This document shows, piece after piece, positions 34,698-43,408 of a stretch of 64,000 bases of DNA (its first letter is position 1; each line of letters starts with the position of its first letter). A program made the position numbers and the translations under genes. The notes under the pieces were generated by a model. The model was not told the DNA's origin and searched no databases. It was given only the letters and a program-made list of their open reading frames with translations. The DNA comes from Cryobacterium sp. PH31-O1 (lineage in GTDB: Bacteria; Actinomycetota; Actinomycetes; Actinomycetales; Microbacteriaceae), in contig NZ_JASITB010000002.1 of assembly GCF_030063455.1 (NCBI RefSeq), forward strand, positions 1 through 64,000. Direction: 5' to 3'.

Positions 34698-36164
34698 GTG
34701 ACGACCGATCAGGGGCTCGACGCCGTCGTCGTCGGATCCGGCCCGAACGGGCTCGCCGCCGCCGTCACTCTCGCCCGGGCCGGCCTGAGGGTGCGGGTCT
34801 ACGAGCGCAACCCGGTCATCGGCGGCGGAGCGGCGACCGCCGAGCTGACCCTGCCCGGGTTTCACCACGACGTGGGATCCGCCGTGCATCCGCTCGCGCT
34901 CGCCTCCGAGTTCTTTCAAAAATTCGGCCTCAAAGACCGCATCGAACTGAAAGTGCCCGAGATCTCCTATGGGCATCCGCTGCCCGGCGGCCGCGCCGGC
35001 GTGGCCTGGCACGACATTGAGCGCACCGCCGCCGGCCTCGGCAGGGATGGTCCGGCGTGGCTGCGGTTACTCGCGCCGCTCGTTGACAACATCACAGACG
35101 TGGCCGAACTCACCGGGGATGCGCTGCTGCGGGTGCCGCAGCATCCGCTCACGCTGACCCGGTTCGGGCTGCGCACCCTCGAGCAGGGCAGCCCCGCCTG
35201 GAACTGGCGATTTACCGGCGAAATAGCACCGGCGCTGCTGACCGGCACGTTCGCCCACTCGATCGGCAGGCTGCCGAGCCCGTCGACGGCCGGTGCCGGA
35301 CTCACCCTCGCCGCGCACGCGCACGCCGGCGGCTGGCCCATTCCGGTCGGGGGAAGCGGCGCCATCGCGGCGGCCCTCGCTGACGACCTGCTCGCACACG
35401 GTGGAGAAATCGTAACGGATGCCGACATCACCAGCCTCACGCAGCTGCCGCTCGCCAGCATCGTGCTGCTCGACGTGACGCCGCGGGCCCTGCTCGAACT
35501 GGCCGAGGGCGCGCTTCCCGCTCGCTACGCGACAGCGCTGGGGCGGTTTCGCTACGGCAATGCTGTCGCCAAGGTGGACTTCGCACTCTCCGAACCGGTG
35601 CCGTGGACGGCGAAAGATCTGCGGCGAGCGCCGACCCTGCACGTGGGAGGCACCCGCGCCGACCAGGCTCGTGCCGAAAACGCGGTCGCCCACGGGCGGC
35701 ACTCCGACTCCCCCTACGTACTCGCCGCCCAGCCGAGCATTCTCGATGAAACCCGCGCCCCCGAAGGCCAGCACGTTCTCTGGGCGTATACGCACGTTCC
35801 CGCCGGGTCGAGCCGTGATCAGACCGAGCAGATCACCCGGCAGATTGAACGCTTCGCTCCGGGCTTTCGCGACACGATCCTCGCCTCGGCCAGCCAGACC
35901 GCTGCGCAGATGCAGCAGAACAACCCCAACCACATCGGCGGGGATATCGCGGCCGGTGCCATCAGCCTGCTGCAACTCGCCCGGCGCCCGGTGCTCTCCG
36001 GCGATCCCTGGCGCACGCCGCTCAAGGGCGTCTACCTGTGCTCGTCGTCAACCTCGCCCGGCCCCGGTGTGCACGGCATGTGCGGCTATCGCGCTGCGCT
36101 CAGCGCCCTGGCCCACGAATTTCACATCGAGACACCCCCGGATCTTTCTCCCCCGAAGCTCTAG
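34698..36164 (+). CDS. FAD-dependent phytoene dehydrogenase-like oxidoreductase
   Basis: A 488-residue flavoprotein with the N-terminal dinucleotide motif DAVVVGSGPNGLAAAVTLARAGLRVRVYERN, then GGGAATAELTLPGFHHDVGSAVHPLA, and a C-terminal GVYLCSSSTSPGPGVHGMCGYRAALSAL, the pattern of the phytoene dehydrogenase-like/NAD(P)-FAD oxidoreductase group. The GTG at 34698 is the most likely start because the FAD motif is about ten residues away; no strong ribosome site is seen. The pair with the SRPBCC gene downstream is common in actinobacteria. No carotenoid synthesis genes are near, so the true substrate may not be a carotene. Confidence 0.85.
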   Translation: MTTDQGLDAVVVGSGPNGLAAAVTLARAGLRVRVYERNPVIGGGAATAELTLPGFHHDVGSAVHPLALASEFFQKFGLKDRIELKVPEISYGHPLPGGRAGVAWHDIERTAAGLGRDGPAWLRLLAPLVDNITDVAELTGDALLRVPQHPLTLTRFGLRTLEQGSPAWNWRFTGEIAPALLTGTFAHSIGRLPSPSTAGAGLTLAAHAHAGGWPIPVGGSGAIAAALADDLLAHGGEIVTDADITSLTQLPLASIVLLDVTPRALLELAEGALPARYATALGRFRYGNAVAKVDFALSEPVPWTAKDLRRAPTLHVGGTRADQARAENAVAHGRHSDSPYVLAAQPSILDETRAPEGQHVLWAYTHVPAGSSRDQTEQITRQIERFAPGFRDTILASASQTAAQMQQNNPNHIGGDIAAGAISLLQLARRPVLSGDPWRTPLKGVYLCSSSTSPGPGVHGMCGYRAALSALAHEFHIETPPDLSPPKL

Positions 36165-36216
36165 CTCTCGTTCGGGGCGCAAACGCGGCGCCGTGCGCAA
36201 GCGAGTGGTACGTTGC

Positions 36217-36284
36217 CTCGGAGTTTTTCGCAACACGCCGTGATTTCGCGCTGCTTTGAGCGGTATGTCGCGAAGTACTCCGAG
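36217..36284. repeat. Long inverted repeat after the FAD oxidoreductase gene
   Basis: CTCGGAGTTTTTCGC at 36217-36231 is complementary at 13 of 15 positions to GCGAAGTACTCCGAG at 36270-36284. It begins 53 bp after the stop codon and may end the transcript. Confidence 0.65.
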
Positions 36285-36332
36285 ATTACGCGCACGGGCC
36301 GGCCCGAAGTCGAGCAGCCGGCCCACCGCAAC

Positions 36333-36370
36333 GCTCGCTGAAACCGCATCCGCTCGCTGAAACCGCATCC
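36333..36370. repeat. Tandem duplication of a 19-bp unit
   Basis: GCTCGCTGAAACCGCATCC occurs twice without a gap, immediately upstream of the SRPBCC gene's CAAGGAG ribosome site. Confidence 0.95.
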
Positions 36371-36382
36371 CAAGGAGTTTCC

Positions 36383-36820
36383 ATGGCCGTGAACTATCGA
36401 GCATTCGCCTGCACCGCCGAACAGGTCTTCGCGGTGCTCGACAACGGATGGCTCTACCCCACCTGGGTGGTCGGCGCGAGCCGCATGCGCGATGTCGACG
36501 ACAGCTGGCCCGCTGTCGGCAGCCGCATCCACCACTCGGTGGGAATCTGGCCGGCCCTGCTCGACGACACCACGTTCGTGCTTGAATGGCAGGCACCCCG
36601 CCACGCCATGCTCAAGGCCCGCGGCTGGCCGATCGGTGAGGCGCACGTGTCGATCGACATTCAAGATCGCGACAGCGGATGCCTCGTGCGCATCACCGAA
36701 GACGTCGTAGCCGGCCCCGCCCGCCTGATTCCCACTCCCCTGAGCGATCTGGCCATCGGCTGCCGCAACGCCGAAACCCTGCGCCGGTTGGCCTATTTGG
36801 CCGAGGGCAACGCCACCTAG
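36383..36820 (+). CDS. SRPBCC (START/polyketide cyclase-like) ligand-binding protein
   Basis: A 145-residue protein with the helix-grip pattern: MAVNYRAFACTAEQVFAVLDNGWLYPTWVVGASRMRDVD at the N-terminus, a central beta sheet (FVLEWQAP, VSIDIQD, VRITEDV) and a C-terminal helix. Such proteins bind hydrophobic ligands and can act as cyclases or carriers. CAAGGAG lies 6 bp before the ATG. It follows an FAD oxidoreductase of the phytoene dehydrogenase type and may work with it on the same hydrophobic molecule. Confidence 0.85.
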   Translation: MAVNYRAFACTAEQVFAVLDNGWLYPTWVVGASRMRDVDDSWPAVGSRIHHSVGIWPALLDDTTFVLEWQAPRHAMLKARGWPIGEAHVSIDIQDRDSGCLVRITEDVVAGPARLIPTPLSDLAIGCRNAETLRRLAYLAEGNAT

Positions 36821-36928
36821 CCGGGTTCACGAAAGCGGGCACCGCGCTGCGCCAGCTACCCCGAAGCAACCATTTACCCGCCCTCGACTGACACCGGCAC
36901 GCTCGACAACACCGGTAATCTGAGGAGT

Positions 36929-38362
36929 ATGTCCGCCGTGCAGAGCCGCCTCGTCATTCGACTCTTCGCGACCTTCGTCTGGTTCACCGTTTTGGCCGGC
37001 CAGTTCTGGCGCAACCTCGGCGGTTGGTGGGGCTTCGGCGCCATCGCGGTGATCGTGGTCGTCGGCAGCATCATCGGCCTGAACACCCAGCGCACCAACG
37101 CCCGCAACCGGGCCACCGCTCTCGCCCTGGTCGCAGCGGGCTCTGGCCCCGTGCAAACACCCGACGATACCCCCACCGATCGCGACATCGCCCGCGGCCG
37201 CACCTACCAGGCAGCCCTCGCCCCACCCCTGAACTGGCGCAAATTTCCGAAGACCATCACCGCGTTCCTGCTGCTGGCCACCCTGTCGATCGCGTGGTCG
37301 TATTACCCGGGGGCATCCGCTCTGGGAATCACCCTGCAGCTCATCACCACCCTTGCCGCCCTGTTTCTGGCCGTGACCCTCACCTGGCCGGAGCTGCTGC
37401 GCACTTTGGCCGGCGCCCTGCGCTGGGTGCTCGCGCTCAGCCTCGTGTTCGAACTGTTCGTGGCCGTCGTCATCCAGAACCCCGTGTTGCCCTTCTTCGT
37501 GGACTACGGCACGAGCAAGGTTCCAAATGCCTTCTACTGGTCGCGCGGCCTGCTGCTTGACGGCGGCCCGATCGAGGGCATCGTCGCCAACCGCAACCTG
37601 CTCGGATTCGTCGCGTCAATAGCCATCATCGTCTTCATCGTGCAGTTGAAAGCGCACACCGTCAGGCGCAACGCCGGCCTGGTCTGGCTCGGCCTCGCCG
37701 TCGGGATGCTGCTGCTCACCCGCTCCGCTACTGTCACCGTCTCGCTCGTCGCCGTCGTCGCCGCCCTGCTCTTTGCGCTCTGGGCGCGCAGAGTGCACGA
37801 TGAGCACCGGCGGCCGTTGTATGTCGTGGCGGGGGCATCCGTTTTGGCAGTTGCGGCAGCCCTCGCGCTGTTTTCGTCGCAACTGTTCGGGCTGCTCGGC
37901 CGCAGCGACGACCTCACCGGTCGCTTCGACATTTGGGCCAGCGTCACCCAGCTGGCCTTGGAACGCCCGGTGTTCGGCTGGGGCTGGGTGAGCTACTGGG
38001 TGCCGTGGGTGGAACCGTTCAACGATCTGGCCGTACGTAAGGGCGTCACCTACCTGCAGGCGCACAATGCCTGGCTGGATGTGTGGCTGCAGCTGGGCAT
38101 CGTCGGCGTTATTTTGTTCGCGGCGCTGGTGTTCTCCACCCTGTGGCGGGCCTGGTTTCTCGCCGTGGACCGCCCGCGGCTCGGCGTGAAAGACACCGAA
38201 CCGTTCGCCGTCTCGGCGCTGCTGCCGCTGCTGCTGCTCGCCGCGCTGATCGCACAGAGCGTGGCCGAAAGCCGCCTGCTGATCGAGAGTGGCTGGGTGA
38301 TTCTCATCGTGCTCGCCGTCGTCACGAAACGTCAGCAACACGCGCCCCGGCCGATGCCGTGA
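36929..38362 (+). CDS. O-antigen ligase/polymerase-like membrane protein, first of a tandem pair
   Basis: A 477-residue protein with about eleven membrane segments. The GRFDIWASVTQLALERPVFGWGWVSYW stretch and the following YLQAHNAWLDVWLQLGIVG loop match the O-antigen ligase/Wzy family, where the loop His and Arg residues contact the glycan. It probably joins or polymerises surface saccharides on the outer face of the membrane. TAATCT at 36916-36921 lies 7 nt before the ATG, so a leaderless start is possible, although a GAGGAG is also present. The adjacent gene is a paralogue. Confidence 0.82.
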   Translation: MSAVQSRLVIRLFATFVWFTVLAGQFWRNLGGWWGFGAIAVIVVVGSIIGLNTQRTNARNRATALALVAAGSGPVQTPDDTPTDRDIARGRTYQAALAPPLNWRKFPKTITAFLLLATLSIAWSYYPGASALGITLQLITTLAALFLAVTLTWPELLRTLAGALRWVLALSLVFELFVAVVIQNPVLPFFVDYGTSKVPNAFYWSRGLLLDGGPIEGIVANRNLLGFVASIAIIVFIVQLKAHTVRRNAGLVWLGLAVGMLLLTRSATVTVSLVAVVAALLFALWARRVHDEHRRPLYVVAGASVLAVAAALALFSSQLFGLLGRSDDLTGRFDIWASVTQLALERPVFGWGWVSYWVPWVEPFNDLAVRKGVTYLQAHNAWLDVWLQLGIVGVILFAALVFSTLWRAWFLAVDRPRLGVKDTEPFAVSALLPLLLLAALIAQSVAESRLLIESGWVILIVLAVVTKRQQHAPRPMP

Positions 38363-38385
38363 GTTGCGGCGCGGTAAATTAGAGG

Positions 38386-39669
38386 ATGCCCTCCCTGCAC
38401 GACGCCCTTCGCCGCGTGCTCGCGTCGCCAAAATTCGCGTCAGCGCTCACGCTCGCCATTCTGGCCACCGCCTTCAGCACCCACCTGCTGCGCAGCGTCA
38501 TGGGCTGGCCCGGCCTCATCGGCATTCTCGGCGGCCTCGTCGTGCTCGCCGTACTCTCGCTGCTGGCCCGCCGCCCGATTGTGGAATGGCACGGCCTGCT
38601 GCCCATCTCGATCATCGCGTTCGTGGCCTGGTGCGCGCTGTCCGGCGTGTGGAGCGGTTACGTCACCGAGACCATCATCGGCGTCAGCTACCAGATCACC
38701 GTGGGGTTCCTTGCCATCTACGTTGCCCTGGTACGCGACACCTTCCAGGTGGTGCGCGCCATCGGCGACGTGCTGCGGGTGTTGCTCGGCCTCTCCATCG
38801 TGCTCGAAGTGCTCTCGGGGCTGCTGCTCGACCTGCCCATCGCTTTTCTCGGTGTGGTCGGCGATATCGATCAGCTCGGCCCCATCCAGGGCGTGTTCGG
38901 CTCGCGCAACGTCTTCGGGCTCATCGCCCTGATCGCCGCTGTCACCTTTTACGTCGAACTGCGTGCGAGGTCTATTCCGCGCGGCCTGGGCCTCGGCTCG
39001 ATGTGGCTGGCCGGCATCTGCCTCGTGCTCACCCGCTCGCCGGTCATCGTGGTCGTCGCCCTCTGCGTGATCGTCGCCGGGCTGGCCCTCTATCGCTTGC
39101 GCCGTGCGCCCGTTGACAGTCGCTGGCGAGCCCAGCTCGGCCTGGTGGCGGCAGCTCTCGTCGCGGCCGGCGCGGCCTGGCTCGGCCGCACCACCATCAT
39201 CGGCGCCCTGAACGCCGGAAGCGAGTTCGAAGCCCGCTATTCCCTCTGGAGCGAGATGTGGCGGCTGGTGAAGCTGCATCCGCTCGAGGGGTGGGGCTGG
39301 GCCGGATTCTGGCCGCAGGACGTGACCCCCTACGGCTGGCTTGAGTTCACCACCGGGCGCGCTCACGCCACCGGTCTCAACGCCTACCTCGACGTGTACT
39401 TTCAGGTTGGACTGATCGGCTTTCTCGCCTTTCTCGCCCTCGTGCTGCTGGCCCTCGTGCGGTCCTGGCTGCTCGCTTCGAACAAGCGCTCGCTGGTCTA
39501 CGTCTGGGCGCCGCTCATTCTGGTGACCCTGCTGGTGACGAGCGCGGCGGAGAGCACGATTCTGTTCGAGTTCGGCTGGCTGCTGCTGGTGATCTGTTCG
39601 GTGAAGGCCGCGCAGAGCTTGAGCTGGCGAAGCGCCCTGCCTCACAAGCCCGACCCCGTCGGTTCGTAG
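38386..39669 (+). CDS. O-antigen ligase/polymerase-like membrane protein, second of a tandem pair
   Basis: A 427-residue paralogue of the preceding gene: it has the same FEARYSLWSEMWRLVKLHPLEGWGWAGFW and NAYLDVYFQVGLIG pattern and similar membrane topology, but only moderate similarity, so the duplication is old. TAAATT at 38375-38380, 5 nt before the ATG, suggests an own promoter. Two such enzymes in a row may handle two different repeat units or divide polymerase and ligase roles. Confidence 0.82.
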   Translation: MPSLHDALRRVLASPKFASALTLAILATAFSTHLLRSVMGWPGLIGILGGLVVLAVLSLLARRPIVEWHGLLPISIIAFVAWCALSGVWSGYVTETIIGVSYQITVGFLAIYVALVRDTFQVVRAIGDVLRVLLGLSIVLEVLSGLLLDLPIAFLGVVGDIDQLGPIQGVFGSRNVFGLIALIAAVTFYVELRARSIPRGLGLGSMWLAGICLVLTRSPVIVVVALCVIVAGLALYRLRRAPVDSRWRAQLGLVAAALVAAGAAWLGRTTIIGALNAGSEFEARYSLWSEMWRLVKLHPLEGWGWAGFWPQDVTPYGWLEFTTGRAHATGLNAYLDVYFQVGLIGFLAFLALVLLALVRSWLLASNKRSLVYVWAPLILVTLLVTSAAESTILFEFGWLLLVICSVKAAQSLSWRSALPHKPDPVGS

Positions 39670-39793
39670 TCTTTGCCCACTGCTCGACTCCGGCCTCTTT
39701 TCGAAACTCCGCACCCCGCGGGTCGAGCCCACCGTCACCGCCAGACGACCAACGGTGTGGGTCTTGCCTATCCCGTGCCTGCAGACGAGTGCG

Positions 39794-41494
39794 TCAGCAG
39801 GCTTCCGCATTTCGCTGCCGTTTGAATTCGAGCATGAGCGGGCTTTTGCTGGCGAGCGCAATCAGCGTCTGCGTCGGGTCGATGGTCGCGGGTGGTTGCA
39901 GCCAGAACTCGCCAGGCTCGCCAATCACTCGCCAGCCTTCCTGGTGAAGACGGCGGTGGCAGGGCCCGCAGAACAACAGTCCACGTTCGATGTCGGTCGC
40001 GCCGTTGTCACGCACCCACTGGTCGGCGTGGTGCGCCTCCGTTCGGGAGGGTGGCATGTCGCAGCCCGGAAACATGCAACCGCCATCGCGCACACCCATG
40101 GCCACGCGTTGCGCCTCGCTGAAGGTGCGTGCGGTGCGGCCCAATTTCAGCGGATGCCCCGCCTCGTCTACCAGCAGCCGCAACTGGCCGGTGTCACACA
40201 GGTATTTCTGCACCGTTTCGAGTGAAATCGGGGCCAGGTTTCCCTCGAGAAAACCGTGCCCGACGCGTTTTGGTGATTGGGGAGGAACCGATGCTGGTGG
40301 AGTTGGTTGTGAAGCAATTGATTCGGTCAGAGCCGGCGAGCCGGCTCTCGGCGTCGCGGCGGCGGCTCCCGCGCCCGGTCGAGCGTTACCCCGTGCTTCG
40401 CTTCCGGTGCGGTCTGAGGCGTCCGGCTTCGGGCTGTTCGCGTCAGCGCCAGTCACCTTCACCCCACGCGGTACGGCCAGCCCGGCCCGTTGAAGGTCGG
40501 CCTGGGTGACGATGATGCGCACTGCCGGCTGGCGTCCGCCGTACACCTTGGTGGGGTCGGCGTCAGAGCCGGTCTTGAGCAGCGCTGTGAAGCAATCGGC
40601 GGCGATCTGGTCGACGGTGCGGGGGTCGTTGCGCACCCGGTCGGCCCACGCTTCCTGCTCGGGGTCGACGAAGCGCACGCCGCCGCGACGGCGCGGGCTG
40701 GTGAGGCAGTCGTAAGCGCTCAGCCAGTACTCGCCCTGCTCCGGTGCGAGCAGCCCGCTGAGCACGACCATGCCGTCCTGGCGGCGAAACAGTTTGAAGC
40801 TGGTGTCGTCGCGGGCCTGCTTCTCCCTGGCCCGGATGCCGGCTTCGTCGAGCTGGTCCCGTAAGCGGCGAGCCCGCCGGTACACCGACTCCACGTTGAG
40901 CCCGGTGACCTCCGGCACCAGTGCCGTGAGCGCGTCCCGAAGAATCTGGGCCGATACGGCCAGGTCGATCTCACCGAGGCCGCGTCGCAGTGCGTCGGCC
41001 TGGTCGACCGTGAGGTTTCCGGCAGCGACGGCGTGCACGATCGGTGCCTGCCACGGCAGCTCCACGATCTCAGATTGCACTTCGCAGAGGTCACGATTAT
41101 TCGGAGGGTTCAGCAGCAATTCCGCTGCTCGCTTGGCCGCTTGGTCGGCCGCCAGCTTTTCTGCAGCATCCGTTTCGCCGATCAGAATGCCCGACATGAC
41201 AAGCTTCACCGCCTCCCCGCGGCTGGAACCGTTCACGTGCTGAATCATCGCCTCAGGAGTGGCGAACCCCTGCCGTGCCGCCAAACCCGCCCGGCCCAGC
41301 TCCGGCCGCGAGCGGCGGGCGACGGTACCGGCCATCCACGCCGCAAACACATCGAGAAGCCGCCGCGCCTCGGCCAACAACTGCTGACCGGCCAGCACCT
41401 CAACCTCTGACAGGGCGTCGAAAGCCGCGCTGCAATCGCCCAGAGAAGCGACCTGATCGGCCGCCCGGCGAAGCTCATCAGCGAGGTTGTTCAT
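39794..41494 (-). CDS. DUF222 and HNH endonuclease domain protein
   Basis: A 566-residue protein of the abundant actinobacterial DUF222-HNH group. The N-terminal two-thirds is the alpha-helical DUF222 region, followed by a low-complexity linker (about residues 345-410) and an HNH domain with CMFPGCDMPPSRTEAHHADQW and GLLFCGPCHRRLHQEGW, giving the two CxxC-like metal pairs and the His-Asn-His residues. These are often multi-copy and possibly mobile, but no element boundary is visible. Function uncertain; nuclease activity is plausible. It separates the ligase pair from the toxin-antitoxin locus. Confidence 0.9.
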   Translation of the reverse strand: MNNLADELRRAADQVASLGDCSAAFDALSEVEVLAGQQLLAEARRLLDVFAAWMAGTVARRSRPELGRAGLAARQGFATPEAMIQHVNGSSRGEAVKLVMSGILIGETDAAEKLAADQAAKRAAELLLNPPNNRDLCEVQSEIVELPWQAPIVHAVAAGNLTVDQADALRRGLGEIDLAVSAQILRDALTALVPEVTGLNVESVYRRARRLRDQLDEAGIRAREKQARDDTSFKLFRRQDGMVVLSGLLAPEQGEYWLSAYDCLTSPRRRGGVRFVDPEQEAWADRVRNDPRTVDQIAADCFTALLKTGSDADPTKVYGGRQPAVRIIVTQADLQRAGLAVPRGVKVTGADANSPKPDASDRTGSEARGNARPGAGAAAATPRAGSPALTESIASQPTPPASVPPQSPKRVGHGFLEGNLAPISLETVQKYLCDTGQLRLLVDEAGHPLKLGRTARTFSEAQRVAMGVRDGGCMFPGCDMPPSRTEAHHADQWVRDNGATDIERGLLFCGPCHRRLHQEGWRVIGEPGEFWLQPPATIDPTQTLIALASKSPLMLEFKRQRNAEAC

Positions 41495-41646
41495 ACCCCC
41501 ATTCTCTCACTCCACACGTGAATTACCGAGAAAAGCTCATAATCTGTGGATAACAAATCGAACTGAAATCCGTGGAGGAGCGGCGCCAAATGGAAAGTGG
41601 GCCAGCCCCTTGGCACCCTAACTGCTACGCCTGCTACACTCACGGT

Positions 41647-41898
41647 ATGAGAACAATCGCTCATCGTGACCTACGCAACAACAGCGCTGAGGTGCTCCGC
41701 GCCGTTCGGGATGGCGAGACTCTCCAGATCACCAATCACGGCGAGGTTGTCGCCGTACTGTCCCCACCGCCCGCCGCACCGCTCGGCGGCATTCGGCACC
41801 AACCGCCCCTAACCCGCGGAGGGTTTTCAGACCTACCACTCTTCACTGCTGCGGAGAGCACCGAGTCTGCCCTGCACGACCTGCGCGCCGAGCGTTGA
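41647..41898 (+). CDS. Phd/YefM-family antitoxin
   Basis: An 83-residue antitoxin. The N-terminal MRTIAHRDLRNNSAEVLRAVRDGETLQITNHGEVVAVLSP is the classical Phd/YefM DNA-binding fold; the C-terminal tail should wrap around the toxin. TACACT at 41635-41640 stands 6 nt before the ATG, a leaderless promoter pattern. The stop codon overlaps the TTG start of the toxin gene. The pair should autoregulate from its own promoter. Confidence 0.9.
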   Translation: MRTIAHRDLRNNSAEVLRAVRDGETLQITNHGEVVAVLSPPPAAPLGGIRHQPPLTRGGFSDLPLFTAAESTESALHDLRAER

Positions 41899-42311
41899 TC
41901 ACCTACCTGGATACCTCTGCCGTCGCCAAGCTGCTCGCGGACGAACCAGAGAGCCAAGCGCTCCGGGCGCACCTAGACGACAGGGTCGCGGCCGGGCACG
42001 CCGACCTCGTCTCGGCATGTCTGCTGGAAACCGAGTTGCGGCGCCTGGCCACGCGAACAGGAATACCACAAACCGCGGTCACTGACGTGCTCTCACGACT
42101 GGCCTTGATGGACATGGACCGCAGCGTCTTCCGCGAAGCCGGGCTCCTCACTGGCACCAGCCTGCGGAGTCTGGACGCCCTCCACATCGCCGCAGCGCTC
42201 CAAGCCTCGGCAAACGAGTTCATCACGTACGATGCTCGCCAGCAGGCGGCAGCCGAGGCCGTCGGTCTGCGCGTATATACCCCCCGGACGGAGCTAGCTG
42301 AGCCTCAGTGA
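41895..42311 (+). CDS. vapC: VapC-family PIN-domain ribonuclease toxin
   Basis: A 138-residue PIN-domain RNase toxin. The four acidic active-site residues are visible: Asp6 (YLDTSA), Glu45 (ACLLETEL), Asp94 (RSLDALH) and Asp113 (TYDARQ). The start is a TTG at 41895 that overlaps the antitoxin stop, so a weak start and coupling would keep toxin below antitoxin. The Phd-VapC combination is common in actinobacteria. Confidence 0.9.
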   Translation: MITYLDTSAVAKLLADEPESQALRAHLDDRVAAGHADLVSACLLETELRRLATRTGIPQTAVTDVLSRLALMDMDRSVFREAGLLTGTSLRSLDALHIAAALQASANEFITYDARQQAAAEAVGLRVYTPRTELAEPQ

Positions 42312-42419
42312 GATGCATCCGTTCAACTTTTCGCCCTTCAGCAGCGAATGCCGCAACCCATCGAGGAGCGCGCGCCACCAGAAAGCGGATGCCGGCAGCC
42401 AGACTCGCCGGGCGAGGGC

Positions 42420-43406
42420 TCAGACCGGCTGCACCAAATCGCGCAGCACGTCTTGCAGCCCCAGGCCGAACCGGGTGTAGTCGCCTCGGCGCCAGCCCCG
42501 CACAATCGGCGCAACCCGAAGCAGGCGGTGCTGCGAAAGCGCGCTGCGCATGCGCTCGTGCGTCAGTTTCGCATCGATCAGCGCCAATACCGCAGCGGAT
42601 GCCGCCGGCTCGAACCCCGACGCCCGGTGCTGCAGCGCTTCGGACCGGGCTAACAGGCGAGCGTTCCGCGCGGTGCGCGGTGCCCGCAGCCGCCCGAGCT
42701 TGCCGGAGGCGTCGAGCGTGGTCACACCGATCTGATTGTTACCGTGCTGCCGGTAGTCGGTGAGCGGCTCGTCGAGCAGGTCCACCATTCCGGTGGCAGC
42801 AGCAACCATGGCCAGCCACTCATCGTGCACCCAGGCAGCAGGAAACGGCGTCGCGGCCGCTACGAGCTCGCGCCGCACCATCATGGTCGCGCCTGTGACG
42901 ATGTTGCGCCGGAGCAGGGCGTCAAAGGCATGCCCCTCGTGCACGCCAGCGCGGTCGGCATCTGACACTCCGAGCGTCTGCAACAGGGTCAGCCCGAGCG
43001 GGTTCCCGACCGCGTCGACGAGACGAGCCTCGGCGTGCAGCAGCAACAGGCCGGGCCGACGATCGAATTCGGCGGTCATGCGCTCAAGGCGTTGGGGCAG
43101 CCAGACGTCGTCCTGATCGCAGAGCGCAATGAGGTCGCCGGTGCACGCGGCGAGCGCCTGCTCAAAGTTCGCCGTCACCCCGAGCGCCTTCGCGTTCTGC
43201 AGCACGATCAGGTCGAGCGCTGAACTCGGGTTCTCGCGAAGCCAGTCTGAAACGACGCGCCGAGCGATGGCGAGCGAGGCATCCGTCGACCCATCATCAG
43301 AGACAACGATCTGCCCCGGCAGCACCGTTTGGTTGAGGATGCTGTCCAGTTGCTCAGCGAGATAGGCCGCACCGTTGTAGGTGCACAGGGCGACAGACAC
43401 ACTCAT
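42420..43406 (-). CDS. GT2 family glycosyltransferase (rhamnosyltransferase-like)
   Basis: A 328-residue GT-A enzyme: SVALCTYNGAAYLAEQLDSILNQT, VVSDDGSTDASL, ALCDQDDVWLPQRL (DxD-type motif) and a later WVHDEWLAMVAA. The pattern is typical of rhamnosyl- or galactofuranosyl-like GT2 enzymes that build side chains. Only 2 bp separate its ATG from the upstream gene's stop, so the two are one transcription unit. Donor and acceptor unknown. Confidence 0.88.
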   Translation of the reverse strand: MSVSVALCTYNGAAYLAEQLDSILNQTVLPGQIVVSDDGSTDASLAIARRVVSDWLRENPSSALDLIVLQNAKALGVTANFEQALAACTGDLIALCDQDDVWLPQRLERMTAEFDRRPGLLLLHAEARLVDAVGNPLGLTLLQTLGVSDADRAGVHEGHAFDALLRRNIVTGATMMVRRELVAAATPFPAAWVHDEWLAMVAAATGMVDLLDEPLTDYRQHGNNQIGVTTLDASGKLGRLRAPRTARNARLLARSEALQHRASGFEPAASAAVLALIDAKLTHERMRSALSQHRLLRVAPIVRGWRRGDYTRFGLGLQDVLRDLVQPV

Positions 43407-43408
43407 AG

